A stretch of 64,000 nucleotides of DNA. Source: Archaeoglobus sp. JdFR-27 (GTDB lineage Archaea; Halobacteriota; Archaeoglobi; Archaeoglobales; Archaeoglobaceae). The notes under the pieces are model-generated. The model did not search any database and was not told the origin of the DNA. It was given only the letters and a program-made list of their open reading frames with translations. The translations under genes were made by a program, and so were the position numbers. This document shows positions 8,166-17,543 of the stretch, piece after piece. Position 1 is the stretch's first letter; each line of letters begins with the position of its first letter. Location of the stretch: positions 62,001-126,000 of the forward strand of contig MTMO01000008.1 in assembly GCA_002011235.1 (NCBI GenBank), read 5' to 3'.

Positions 8166-9437
8166 ATGAGAGATAGTATTCCGTCAGGGTCGCTAAACGG
8201 AAATATTTTGGTTATTGGTGGTGGCATCGCTGGCTTAAGTGCTGCTCTGGAGGCTTCGGAAGCAGGCTACGACGTTTTCGTGGTCGAAAAGAAACCTTAC
8301 CTTGGTGGAAGGGTTGCACAACTTTACCGCTATTTCCCGAAGCTTTGCCCACCTTATTGTGGCCTAGAGATTCTCTTCAGGAGGATAAGGACGAATCCGA
8401 AGATCAGGTATCTAACTATGGCAGAAGTCGTTGATGTTAGCGGTGAGCCCGGAGCGTTTGATGTTGACATTCGATTGAACCCGAGGTACGTTGATCTGGA
8501 AAAATGCACTGCATGCGGAGAGTGCGCTAAAGTTTGTCCTGTCGAAAGAGACAACGACTTCAACTACGGAATGGACAAAACGAAAGCGATCTATCTGCCT
8601 CATGATCTCGCATTTCCAATGAAGTACGTTATCGATGATAGCGTGTGCAAAAAGCTTGAGTGTGCGAAGTGCGTTGAAGCTTGCGACTACGATGCGATCA
8701 ATCTGAACATGGAGGCAAAAACGATCAGAATAAAGGCCGAGTCAATTGTCGTTGCGACAGGATGGAAACCCTACGATGCTGCCAAGCTCGACAACCTCGG
8801 TTTTGGAGTCTACGAAAACGTGATAACGAACGTGATGATGGAAAGACTTGCTGCCTTTAACGGGCCGACCAAAGGCAAGATCGTGAGGCCGAGTGATGGG
8901 AAGGAACCGAAAACCGTTGCATTCGTGCAATGCGCTGGATCGAGGGATGAGAACCATCTGCCTTACTGCTCGGCAATATGCTGCCTCGCTTCGATGAAGC
9001 AGGCGACATACCTGAGAGAGCAGATTCCGGATTCGAAGGCTTACATTTTCTACATCGATATAAGGGCTCCGGGGAGGCTCGAGGATTTCTATACCAAAGT
9101 GAGCCAGGATGAGAACATCGTATTCGTTAAGGGCAAGGTTGCGAAGGTTGAAGAAGCAGAAAACGGGAATCTCGTAGTGATTGCCGAGAACACACTAACC
9201 GGAGAAAAAACCAGAACCGAGGTTGAAATGGTTGTGCTCGCCACGGGAATGCAGCCGGAGCTTTTCGAAGTAAAGCTTCCGATAGAGGAACTCAAACTTG
9301 ACGACTACGGATTTGCGAACTTCGAATCGCCAGGGATATACGCAGCGGGAGTTGCTATGGGTCCGGCAGACGTCGCATCGGTTGTTGAGCAGGGAACGGC
9401 AGCAGCCTTGAAAGGAATCCAGATAGCTAAGAGGTGA
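8166..9437 (+). CDS. qmoA: Quinone-interacting oxidoreductase subunit QmoA
   Basis: A 423-residue HdrA-like flavoprotein of the membrane-associated Qmo complex, which is thought to pass electrons between menaquinone and AprBA. The FAD motif VIGGGIAGLSAALEA is at about 16-30. A CPPYCG motif follows near residue 60, typical of HdrA-type flavoproteins. A ferredoxin-like set Cys114, Cys117, Cys120, Cys124 is followed by CKKLECAKCVEAC. The second dinucleotide-binding half is complete. qmoB begins right after it. Direct adjacency to the apr block supports the assignment over other HdrA homologues. Confidence 0.93.
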   Translation: MRDSIPSGSLNGNILVIGGGIAGLSAALEASEAGYDVFVVEKKPYLGGRVAQLYRYFPKLCPPYCGLEILFRRIRTNPKIRYLTMAEVVDVSGEPGAFDVDIRLNPRYVDLEKCTACGECAKVCPVERDNDFNYGMDKTKAIYLPHDLAFPMKYVIDDSVCKKLECAKCVEACDYDAINLNMEAKTIRIKAESIVVATGWKPYDAAKLDNLGFGVYENVITNVMMERLAAFNGPTKGKIVRPSDGKEPKTVAFVQCAGSRDENHLPYCSAICCLASMKQATYLREQIPDSKAYIFYIDIRAPGRLEDFYTKVSQDENIVFVKGKVAKVEEAENGNLVVIAENTLTGEKTRTEVEMVVLATGMQPELFEVKLPIEELKLDDYGFANFESPGIYAAGVAMGPADVASVVEQGTAAALKGIQIAKR

Positions 9438-9442
9438 TTAGG

Positions 9443-11701
9443 ATGGCGGATGCTGAGCAGGTTGAGAAGAAATATATGCTCTACATATGTACGGGATGCG
9501 AGATCGGAAAATCTCTTGACATCGACAAGCTGAAAGAGGTTGCAGATGAGGAGTTTTCTGTTGAAACGAAAACCCACGAATTCCTCTGCAACTCAGATGG
9601 AGTTGAGCTGATAAAGAAGGATATCGAGGAAGGCGTTAATACGGTAATTATAGCTGCCTGTTCTCCCAGGGTCAACTTCGACACGTTCAACTTCCCCGAT
9701 GTTATAGTCGAGAGGGTGAACCTAAGAGAGCACGTCGTCTGGAGTCACAAACCCAACGATAGCGATACGCAGATGCTTGCAGAGGATTACATAAGGATGG
9801 GGATAGTTAAAGCCCAGAAAACAGAGCTGCCAGAGCCGTACAAGGAGGAGATTTCAAAGAACGTTCTGGTTATCGGTGGAGGGGTAACGGGATTAACCGC
9901 TGCTTTGGAGGCTGCAAACGCTGGATATGAGGTTTATCTCGTTGAGAAGGAGGCAGAACTCGGAGGATGGGTTAAAAAATTCACCTGGCTCACCCCCGAC
10001 AAACCACCGTTCAGAGATCTCCGCAAGCCCGATATAGATGAGAAGATAAAGGCTGTGATGGAGAACAAAAAGATCAAGGTTTTCACCTCATCCTATGTCG
10101 AGAAAATCTCAGGTCAGCCAGGTCTTTTCGATGTCGTGATAAGCAAAAATGGTACGAAGGAGGAAGTGAGGATTGGCTCGATAGTTGTTGCGGCGGGCTG
10201 GGAACCATACGATGCGACAAAGCTGGAACATCTGGGTTATGGAAAATATCCGGACGTCATTACAAACGTTCAGATGGAAGAGATGGCTGCAAATGGAAAA
10301 ATAGTCGTTCCATCCACGGGCGAGGAGGCAAAGAGCGTTGTTTTCATTCAGTGTGCGGGTCAGAGAGATCCCGATCATCTTCCGTATTGTTCGGGGATTT
10401 GCTGCATGGTATCGCTGAAGCAGGCTTTGTATGTTAGAAATCAGAATCCAGATGCTAAGGCCTTCATAATCTATAAGGATATTCGAACGCCCGGAGAGTA
10501 TGAGGACTTCTACAAACGCGTTCAGGAGGATCCGGGGGTATTCTTAACGAAAGGTGAGCTCAAGGAAATCAGCAAGACGAATGGTAAGATGATTGTAGAG
10601 GTGACCGATACCCTGCTGGGGGAGGACATAGAGATAGAGGCAGATCTCGTTGTTCTTGCAACGGGAATGGTTCCAAGATTCTATGAATACCAGAAGAGAT
10701 ACTTCAAGGCGAGAGAGTTAATGGGGCTGGGTGAGCCGCAACCGAATGAGACGTTGATCGTTGCCTCGGATAAGCTCTGGGAAGCTCTTGAGGAATACCA
10801 AGGAATTCTTAACCTTCAGTATAGGCAGGGCCCAGATCTGCCGCCGCTCAAGTACGGTTTCTCCGACTCGAATTTCATATGCTTCCCGTACGAAAGTGGA
10901 AGAACAGCAATCTATGCTGCCGGTCCGATAAGACAGCCAATGGGTGTTGTGGAAAGCGAATACGATGCTACGGGAGCAGCTTTGAAGGCTGTGCAGGCTT
11001 TGGAGCTGATAAGCATTGGAGCAGCCACCTTCCCGAGGGTTGGTGATCTAAGCTATCCGGAGTTTTTCCTGCAGCGTTGCACGCAGTGCAAGAGATGTAC
11101 TGAAGAGTGCCCATTTGGAGCTCTTGATGAAGATGAAAAAGGCACACCACTGCCAAATCCGAACAGATGCAGAAGATGTGGTGTCTGTATGGGTGCATGT
11201 CCAGAGAGGATTGTCTCCTTCAAGAATTACAGCGTTGACATGATCGGTTCGATAGTTAAAACAATCTATGTGCCAGAAGATGAGGACGAGGGGCTGAGAT
11301 TCTTGGCGTTCGTGTGCGAGAACGATGCATATCCCGCTTTCGACATGGCAGCTCTCAACAGACTTGAATGGCATCCTAACGTTAGAATAATCCCACTCAG
11401 ATGTCTGGGCTCATTCAACGTTGTCTGGATTGCCGATGCCCTTTCAAGAGGTATTGATGGAGCCATACTTATAGGCTGTAAGTATGGTGAAGACTATCAG
11501 TGTCACTTCCTCAGAGGTAGTGAACTTGCGAACAGGAGAATGGAGAACGTCAAGGAAACTTTAGAGAGACTTGCTCTTGAGCCTGAAAGAGTCAAGGTTG
11601 TACAGTTGCCTATCTCTGACTACGATAAGATACCGGAAATAATCCAGAAGTTCATTGAGGAAGTTGAAGAGATAGGTCCTAACCCATACAAAGGGTTCTA
11701 A
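9443..11701 (+). CDS. qmoB: Quinone-interacting oxidoreductase subunit QmoB
   Basis: About 752 residues: an HdrA-like FAD module (GGGVTGLTAALEAA), then two [4Fe-4S] motifs (CTQCKRCTEECP and CRRCGVCMGACP), then a C-terminal MvhD-like domain (about 610-752) with conserved Cys in RCLGS, IGCKYG and YQCHF. This HdrA plus MvhD-delta architecture is characteristic of QmoB. A GTG at 9434 would overlap qmoA; the ATG at 9443 is preferred because GGTGAT precedes it at four bases. With QmoA it would form the cytoplasmic face of the complex and could interact with AprAB or ferredoxin. Confidence 0.93.
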   Translation: MADAEQVEKKYMLYICTGCEIGKSLDIDKLKEVADEEFSVETKTHEFLCNSDGVELIKKDIEEGVNTVIIAACSPRVNFDTFNFPDVIVERVNLREHVVWSHKPNDSDTQMLAEDYIRMGIVKAQKTELPEPYKEEISKNVLVIGGGVTGLTAALEAANAGYEVYLVEKEAELGGWVKKFTWLTPDKPPFRDLRKPDIDEKIKAVMENKKIKVFTSSYVEKISGQPGLFDVVISKNGTKEEVRIGSIVVAAGWEPYDATKLEHLGYGKYPDVITNVQMEEMAANGKIVVPSTGEEAKSVVFIQCAGQRDPDHLPYCSGICCMVSLKQALYVRNQNPDAKAFIIYKDIRTPGEYEDFYKRVQEDPGVFLTKGELKEISKTNGKMIVEVTDTLLGEDIEIEADLVVLATGMVPRFYEYQKRYFKARELMGLGEPQPNETLIVASDKLWEALEEYQGILNLQYRQGPDLPPLKYGFSDSNFICFPYESGRTAIYAAGPIRQPMGVVESEYDATGAALKAVQALELISIGAATFPRVGDLSYPEFFLQRCTQCKRCTEECPFGALDEDEKGTPLPNPNRCRRCGVCMGACPERIVSFKNYSVDMIGSIVKTIYVPEDEDEGLRFLAFVCENDAYPAFDMAALNRLEWHPNVRIIPLRCLGSFNVVWIADALSRGIDGAILIGCKYGEDYQCHFLRGSELANRRMENVKETLERLALEPERVKVVQLPISDYDKIPEIIQKFIEEVEEIGPNPYKGF

Positions 11702-11724
11702 TTCTTTATTTTTGAGGTGAGAAA

Positions 11725-12900
11725 ATGATCAGAGTGGAACCGGATGTAAGGTTTGTAAAGGATTTGCTTAAGATGGGAGGAGCTTCGCTGAAGAAGTGCT
11801 TCCAGTGTGCAACTTGCTCTGTAGTTTGTCCCCAATCACCCGATGACAATCCCTTCCCGAGAAAGGAGATGATTTGGTCTCAATGGGGTTTGAAGGATAG
11901 ACTGCTTAACGATCCAGATATATGGCTCTGTCATCAATGCAACGATTGCTCTATAAACTGTCCAAGAGGTGCAAAGCCGGGAGAAGTTCTCAATGCTGTG
12001 AGAAACTACGTTTTTTATGAGTATTCCACGCCGAAGTTCATCGGCAAACTCTTCACTTCCCCTCTGTACCTTCCTATAGTTTTGGCGATACCACTCATTC
12101 TGATCTTTGCAGTTCTCCAGATCCCTGGAGTTTTGAAAACCCCGAACATGGAACACGTAATTTTTGGCTCGTTCATCAATGATTTAGCAATTGAGGTTGC
12201 AGGACTGACGATGGGAGCCTATGTCATCATTGTTGCATTGATTAGCTTCTACAAGTACTGGAAGGCAATTGGAATGTCCCAGGATCTCGTTTTCGAGGTT
12301 GAAAGGGGTATTGAAGGGAAGACTGAACAGAAAGTTGGGGGATTTCTGAGCGAGTTGTTGCAAGCTTTGCTTGAGATAATAAAGCACTCAAGGTTCCGTG
12401 AGTGCACTCAGAACAACTACAGATACTGGGCACATCTCGGAGCATTCTATGGCTTCATTCTTCTTGCCATCTCAACTGCCGGAGCCATAGTTTACATGTA
12501 TGGTTTTGGTATAGAGGAACTGGCACTCGAGATTTATGATCCTGTGAAAATTCTAGGGAATATAGGCTTTCTTTTCGTATTCGTAGGGGTTAGTTGGATT
12601 ATTTATGCGAGACTTTCAAGATCTGACGTGACAGGAAGTCCAAGCTATCAGGACTGGTTCTTTATAACTGATCTCTATCTCGTCGTGATAACTGGAATTC
12701 TCATGGAAACTTCGAGGTTTGCTGGAGCTGCGAGCATCGCATATCCGATTTACCTAGTGCATCTGTACTTCGTTTTCATGCTTCTAGTCTACGCTCCCTA
12801 CTCGAAGTTCGCACACCTGATGTATAGAGGTCTAGCATACGTCTGGGCAAAGAAAACAGGAAGGATGCCTGAGCTTCAAGTTCAAGAAGTTCAACAATAA
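11725..12900 (+). CDS. qmoC: Quinone-interacting oxidoreductase subunit QmoC
   Basis: A 391-residue fusion of an HdrC-like Fe-S domain with a membrane cytochrome-b-type (HdrE/NarI-like) domain. The Fe-S part has CFQCATCSVVCPQ and CHQCNDCSINCPRG within the first 90 residues. Hydrophobic segments follow from about residue 110 to the C-terminus, consistent with about six membrane helices and with quinone or haem binding. It anchors QmoAB to the membrane and is the last gene of the rightward block. It faces the leftward nuo-like/bzd operon, with only 56 bases between the two ends. Confidence 0.93.
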   Translation: MIRVEPDVRFVKDLLKMGGASLKKCFQCATCSVVCPQSPDDNPFPRKEMIWSQWGLKDRLLNDPDIWLCHQCNDCSINCPRGAKPGEVLNAVRNYVFYEYSTPKFIGKLFTSPLYLPIVLAIPLILIFAVLQIPGVLKTPNMEHVIFGSFINDLAIEVAGLTMGAYVIIVALISFYKYWKAIGMSQDLVFEVERGIEGKTEQKVGGFLSELLQALLEIIKHSRFRECTQNNYRYWAHLGAFYGFILLAISTAGAIVYMYGFGIEELALEIYDPVKILGNIGFLFVFVGVSWIIYARLSRSDVTGSPSYQDWFFITDLYLVVITGILMETSRFAGAASIAYPIYLVHLYFVFMLLVYAPYSKFAHLMYRGLAYVWAKKTGRMPELQVQEVQQ

Positions 12901-12942
12901 AGGGTAAAACACTAGGAATTTTTAATATATTTTTTTAATATT

Positions 12943-12958
12943 AATCAAAAAATTGATT
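12943..12958. terminator. Putative bidirectional terminator between convergent operons
   Basis: AATCAA-AAAA-TTGATT forms a 6-bp stem in a region of T runs (12921-12940), between the convergent qmoC and nuoG-like ends. It is short and AT-only, so this is a moderate call. Confidence 0.4.
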
Positions 12959-15218
12959 AGAATAGATCTTCAAGTTCATCGTTGTACTTCGGCATTCTGC
13001 CGTGTTTCTGCAGGAATTCCTGTATCAGCTCACTCTCCCTTTTCGTGAACATCTTATCTTCTTCGTAGGTGAAGTATTTAGCTTCTGGATCTTGGAGGTA
13101 TTCTTCTAGGAGAGATTTCATATCTTCGGTTCCTTTTATAAATATTATGTTCTTTTCTTCGTCAAAAAGCCTGACAACACCTTCGACTTCTGGAACAGTG
13201 GCGATGTTTTTCTCGGTCAACTCCATGAACTCCTCGGGTGGCAGTGGTGGCGACTCCAGCTTTAGTCTGAGATCACATCTGAGGCACCTAATAGCTTCTG
13301 CGCTAGCTTCCTTCTCTCCATATCCCAATTCGACCAGTTCAAAACCTCCTTTCTTTGAGAGTGGCATCTTTATTCTTCCTAGCTCTGCGAAGTTCTCGGT
13401 TCTTCCCAGCCAGAAGTCCGGTTCTTCCTCATAGGGTTGAGCTTCAGTAAAACCATTTCCACCCAAATATTTATCGATCTCCTCAACAGCCCTTCTTGCG
13501 GTTGCAATTGATCTTGCCACGGAAAACTCATCTAACACAGCAGAACCTGCCGCAAACACACCTCTTTGATAAGTCTCCAGATTCTGCTTTGTTACTAGCA
13601 AACCATCTTTAATCCTGAGACCTAATTCTTCATCCACTGAGAATCTTTCAGAAATGACTTTGTCCACCCTAATCATGTTTCCATTTACTATAACTTCGTA
13701 GCCCCCTTCAACCTCGTTAATTTTTACATCTTTTGCATCACCTTCGTAAATTTTCACACCCTCGCTTTCTGCTTCCTTCAATTCGTCCAAATGCAAATTA
13801 GATCTGTTTGATATGAGAACTGCATCTATGCCAAGCCTGACTAATGTTCTTGCGGCATCAAGACTCATAACTCCTCCGATCAGGGCCACTTTCTTGAACT
13901 CTAACTCTTTTCCAGAAATAGCCTCGGATATTATTGATCTTACATCTAAATCTTCGCTTTTTTGTCTTCCAATGGTTAAAAGGATTACATCATACTCTTT
14001 GAGATCATCGAGCTTGCTTATCTGTGTATTCGTTTTGAATTCGACTCCTAAGCTGGCTATTTTTTCTATTTCTTCTTTGACAATACTCTGGGGGAGCTTA
14101 AATTCAGGAATAAATCTTAATCCCCCCCCAATCTCAGATCCAGCTTCGAAAATTGTAACAGCATAGCCAAGGAGTGCTAGCCAATAAGCAGCTGAAAGGC
14201 CAGCAGGCCCTGAACCAACTACTGCTACTTTTTTACCCTTATCAGGCATCTTCATCGGTAGTTCTGCTTTATGTCTATCGAGCAAAAACCTCTCAATGGA
14301 TCTTATTGAAATCGGCTCGTTCAACACGCCCCGTCTACAATCTCTCTCGCAAGGAGCTTGACAGATGTAGCTAACTACCTTTGAAAGGGCCGCTTTTTCA
14401 AGGATTAACCTTGCACCCTCTTCGAATTTCTTCTTTGAAGTTAAATTGACCATCTTCGAAGGAGTATAGCCTAAGGGGCAAGCCACGTTGCACGGTGGAG
14501 CATCCCATCTTCTCGTTTTGTCTCTGAGAGCTCCTGTTGGACAAACTTCAACACAGCAACCATCGAACCTGCAGCCAACTTCGGCAAGGGGTAGATTGTA
14601 GGCGGTGGAGACCGTGATATCTGAACTCTTGTAAACGAACTCTAGGACTGAGGCCCCTATCACATCCTGACATACTCTAACGCATCTTCCACAAACTATG
14701 CAAAGTTCTGGATCTCGAATGAAGAAAGGCTCCTCAATTTGAGGGATTTTTCTGGGAACGTATTTTGGCGTGCCTTCTTCGATTCCAACGTACTCCACAG
14801 CCTTCCTGAATTCACATACATCGAATACCGGACAGCACCTCTCATCCTCTGGCACGTTTGATGAGCATTGCGTTCTGCTGCAACCTTCTCTTTGGGGGCA
14901 TATTATGCATTCATGAGGATGCTGTTCGAGTATCAACGAAAGGATCTCTTTTCTTAGCTCTTTCACCCTTTCCGTGTCAGTATATACAACCATTCCATCT
15001 TCTGCAGGAGTTGTGCAGGAAGTGGGAAACCCTTTAATCCCATCAATTTCAACGATGCATAATCTGCAAGCACCATGCGGTATGAGGTTGGGATGGTAGC
15101 AGAGGGTAGGAACGTATATTCCAGCAGCCCTGATGGCATCCAAAACTGTGGAGCCTTTTTCAACCTCTACTTCCGAACCGTTAATTTTGAGAGTTATCAT
15201 TTTTGTCATATCAGCCAT
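12957..15218 (-). CDS. NuoG-like Fe-S domain fused to a GltD/NfnB-like FAD-NAD(P) oxidoreductase
   Basis: A 753-residue fusion. Residues 1-240: a plant-type [2Fe-2S] domain (CYHPNLIPHGACRLC), the NuoG His-Cys motif HECIICPQREGCSRTQC and two [4Fe-4S] sets (CIVCGRCVRVC and GCCVEVCPTGAL). Residues about 245-640: a GltD-like part with CNVACP, CQAPCERDC, the FAD motif VGSGPAGLSAAYWLA and CLRCDLRL. The acidic tail (about 660-753) matches no family I recognise. It lacks the molybdopterin domain of formate dehydrogenases. The start at 15218 has GGTGAT four bases upstream, and the gene sits 8 bases after nuoF-like. It would move electrons between NAD(P)H and Fe-S partners; its place in the BCR operon suggests ferredoxin or BCR as partner. 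Confidence 0.8.
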   Translation of the reverse strand: MADMTKMITLKINGSEVEVEKGSTVLDAIRAAGIYVPTLCYHPNLIPHGACRLCIVEIDGIKGFPTSCTTPAEDGMVVYTDTERVKELRKEILSLILEQHPHECIICPQREGCSRTQCSSNVPEDERCCPVFDVCEFRKAVEYVGIEEGTPKYVPRKIPQIEEPFFIRDPELCIVCGRCVRVCQDVIGASVLEFVYKSSDITVSTAYNLPLAEVGCRFDGCCVEVCPTGALRDKTRRWDAPPCNVACPLGYTPSKMVNLTSKKKFEEGARLILEKAALSKVVSYICQAPCERDCRRGVLNEPISIRSIERFLLDRHKAELPMKMPDKGKKVAVVGSGPAGLSAAYWLALLGYAVTIFEAGSEIGGGLRFIPEFKLPQSIVKEEIEKIASLGVEFKTNTQISKLDDLKEYDVILLTIGRQKSEDLDVRSIISEAISGKELEFKKVALIGGVMSLDAARTLVRLGIDAVLISNRSNLHLDELKEAESEGVKIYEGDAKDVKINEVEGGYEVIVNGNMIRVDKVISERFSVDEELGLRIKDGLLVTKQNLETYQRGVFAAGSAVLDEFSVARSIATARRAVEEIDKYLGGNGFTEAQPYEEEPDFWLGRTENFAELGRIKMPLSKKGGFELVELGYGEKEASAEAIRCLRCDLRLKLESPPLPPEEFMELTEKNIATVPEVEGVVRLFDEEKNIIFIKGTEDMKSLLEEYLQDPEAKYFTYEEDKMFTKRESELIQEFLQKHGRMPKYNDELEDLF

Positions 15219-15226
15219 ACAATCAC

Positions 15227-16987
15227 CTACTCAATGGCCATGAAATCACAGGCTTCTATGCAAGCCTTACACTTTATGCACTTTTCCTTGATTATCTTTG
15301 CGTACTCTCCTTTTTCCCAGATTATAGCATTCTCAGGGCAGGCTTTGAAACAACTACCGCATTTCGTGCATTTCTCCTCATCAATCTCAAATTTTAATAG
15401 AGCAACACATTGATTTGCGGGGCATCTTTTCTCAAGGATGTGGGCTTCGTACTCATCTCTGAAATACTTCAGGGTTGTTAAAACCGGATTTGGGGCTGTT
15501 TTGCCTAGACCGCACAAAGCTGTATCCATTACGCTTTTTGCCAGGTTCTCGAGGTACTCCACATCTTTCAGCTCACCATTTCCGCTTACGATCTTGTTTA
15601 GAATTTCAAGCATCTTTTTTAAGCCTAATCTACACGGGAAGCATTTTCCGCAGGATTCATCGCTAGTGAAGCTGAGGAAGAATCTTGCGAGGTCAACCAT
15701 GCATGTTGAATCATCGAGTACTATGAGCCCACCTGAGCCCATAATCGCTCCCGCTCCGACGAGAGAATCAAAATCTATTGGAGTGTCGAAGAGATTTTCA
15801 GGTATACAACCGCCCGAAGGCCCTCCGATCTGGATAGCCTTTATCTTCCTCATCTTCTTCGCAGGCCCACCTCCCGGGCCATAAAGGAGTTCTCTAATCG
15901 TCGTACCTAATGGAACCTCAACTAAGCCGGTGTTTCTCACCTTCCCAGCTAAGGCAAAAACCTTCGTACCCTTGCTTTTCTCTGTTCCGATGGAGGCATA
16001 CCATTCTCCACCTTTAAGGATGATAGTGGGTACGTTGGCTAAAGTCTCTACATTGTTTATTATCGTCGGCTTTCCCCACAGCCCCTTTTGAGCTGGATAG
16101 GGGGGTCTGGGTCTTGGCATTCCCCGCTTTCCCTCAATCGATGCTATCAAAGCAGTCTCCTCGCCACAAACGAAAGCTCCTGCCCCCTCCGTAAGTTTGA
16201 TATCGAATGAAAAATCCGTTCCAAGGATATCTTCACCTATAAATCCCCTTTCTTTGGCCTGAGAAATGGCAATTTTCAATCTTTTAATCGCTAAAGGATA
16301 TTCGGCTCTGCAGTATATGTATCCCTCATTTGAACCGATCGCGTATCCGGCTATAGCCATTCCCTCCAGAACAGCATGGGGATCCCCCTCTAAAACACTT
16401 CTGTCCATAAATGCTCCCGGATCTCCCTCATCGGCATTGCAAATCACGTACTTGGGCTGAGCCTTCTGAGCCCTACATAATTCCCATTTGATACCTGTTG
16501 GAAAGCCAGCGCCACCTCTACCTCTCAAACCAGATTTTTTAATCTCTTCAATAACCTCTTCTGGTCTCATCTGGGTTAGGACTCTCTCTAAGGCTTTATA
16601 CCCACCATCTTTAAGGTAAAATTCTATGTTTTCAGGATCGATCTCTCCACATCTTCTCAAAACAATTCTTTTCTGTCCAGCAAAAAAATCCTGATAGGCC
16701 TTCTTTGCCGAATATTTTTTTACTATTTCACCATTTTTAACATGTCTTTCAACCAATTCCGGCACGATTTTCGGTTTAATGTTTTGATAAGTAACCCTTC
16801 CGGTATCAGGATGGATTATATCTACTAAAACATCTCTAAAATAACCCCTATCTCCTGTTTTTATCAGTTCACATGAGTCCAATAGGCCTTGCCTATCTAA
16901 CTCCTCTTCAAATTTTTTATAAACTTCTGAGGCTCCAGCTGACAAACCGCTCGTTCCGTGACAGACCATAATCTTTACATCTGACAT
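15227..16987 (-). CDS. NuoF/HymB-like NADH-binding flavoprotein
   Basis: A 586-residue FMN subunit. The core shows GRGGAGFPTGIKW, CNADEGDPGAFMD and the N3-type SCGKCFPCRLG [4Fe-4S] set. The C-terminus adds two ferredoxin sets (CTKCGSCFKACP and CIKCKACIEAC), as in HymB/HndC-type proteins and the BamH/BzdF-like context. The N-terminal thioredoxin-like domain has lost the usual [2Fe-2S] cysteines: CHGTSG and TGDRGYF stand where CxGTxC and TGCxGxC are normal. The expected reaction is NADH oxidation with transfer to Fe-S clusters. It lies between the NuoE-like and NuoG-like genes in one operon with the benzoyl-CoA reductase. Confidence 0.85.
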   Translation of the reverse strand: MSDVKIMVCHGTSGLSAGASEVYKKFEEELDRQGLLDSCELIKTGDRGYFRDVLVDIIHPDTGRVTYQNIKPKIVPELVERHVKNGEIVKKYSAKKAYQDFFAGQKRIVLRRCGEIDPENIEFYLKDGGYKALERVLTQMRPEEVIEEIKKSGLRGRGGAGFPTGIKWELCRAQKAQPKYVICNADEGDPGAFMDRSVLEGDPHAVLEGMAIAGYAIGSNEGYIYCRAEYPLAIKRLKIAISQAKERGFIGEDILGTDFSFDIKLTEGAGAFVCGEETALIASIEGKRGMPRPRPPYPAQKGLWGKPTIINNVETLANVPTIILKGGEWYASIGTEKSKGTKVFALAGKVRNTGLVEVPLGTTIRELLYGPGGGPAKKMRKIKAIQIGGPSGGCIPENLFDTPIDFDSLVGAGAIMGSGGLIVLDDSTCMVDLARFFLSFTSDESCGKCFPCRLGLKKMLEILNKIVSGNGELKDVEYLENLAKSVMDTALCGLGKTAPNPVLTTLKYFRDEYEAHILEKRCPANQCVALLKFEIDEEKCTKCGSCFKACPENAIIWEKGEYAKIIKEKCIKCKACIEACDFMAIE

Positions 16988-17061
16988 GGAAACACCTCTA
17001 TGGGTATTCTCCTATTCTTCCCATATCTTGTAATATTTCGTAGAGTACGAAAAATACATTC

Positions 17062-17508
17062 TCATTTGAAATCATCTATTAGTCTCTCGGTTTTCGAGAT
17101 ATCTATCCTCCCGTAGATTTTGTCGTCGACCATAATGACGGGAGCCATACCGCAGCAGCCCAGACATCTGACTTTGGTTAGTGTAAACAATCCATCTTCG
17201 GTTGTTTCGTTGTCCATAATCCCGAATTTTCTCTTCAAATGCTCGAAAATCTCATGGCCTCCCATTATGTGGCATGCTGTACCAAGGCAAACTTTTAGCG
17301 TGTACTTTCCAGGAGGAGTTAAGCGAAATTGAGAGTAAAAGGTTAGTATACCGTAGATTTGAGAAGGCGAGATCCCTGTTTTCATTGAAACCTCATCAAC
17401 CGCCTCCTTTGGAACATAACCGAGGTTGTTCTGAATTTCTTGCAGGATTTTAATGAGGCTTCCGCTATCTTTGTAATTCTCTAAAATTTCACTAACAACC
17501 TCAATCAA
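17062..17508 (-). CDS. NuoE-like [2Fe-2S] thioredoxin-fold subunit
   Basis: A 148-residue protein of the 24-kDa NADH dehydrogenase family. The [2Fe-2S] ligands are intact: Cys74 and Cys79 in CLGTACH, Cys115 and Cys119 in RCLGCCG. The N-terminal helical part (residues 1-60) carries the usual LQEIQNNLGYVP motif. It begins 35 bases after bzdQ-like and is followed by the NuoF-like gene. In this module it is the only subunit keeping the thioredoxin-fold cluster, since the NuoF-like copy is degenerate. Confidence 0.88.
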   Translation of the reverse strand: MIEVVSEILENYKDSGSLIKILQEIQNNLGYVPKEAVDEVSMKTGISPSQIYGILTFYSQFRLTPPGKYTLKVCLGTACHIMGGHEIFEHLKRKFGIMDNETTEDGLFTLTKVRCLGCCGMAPVIMVDDKIYGRIDISKTERLIDDFK

Positions 17509-17543
17509 AAAACCACCTCAAAAAAATAGGAGGTCTATTTAGT

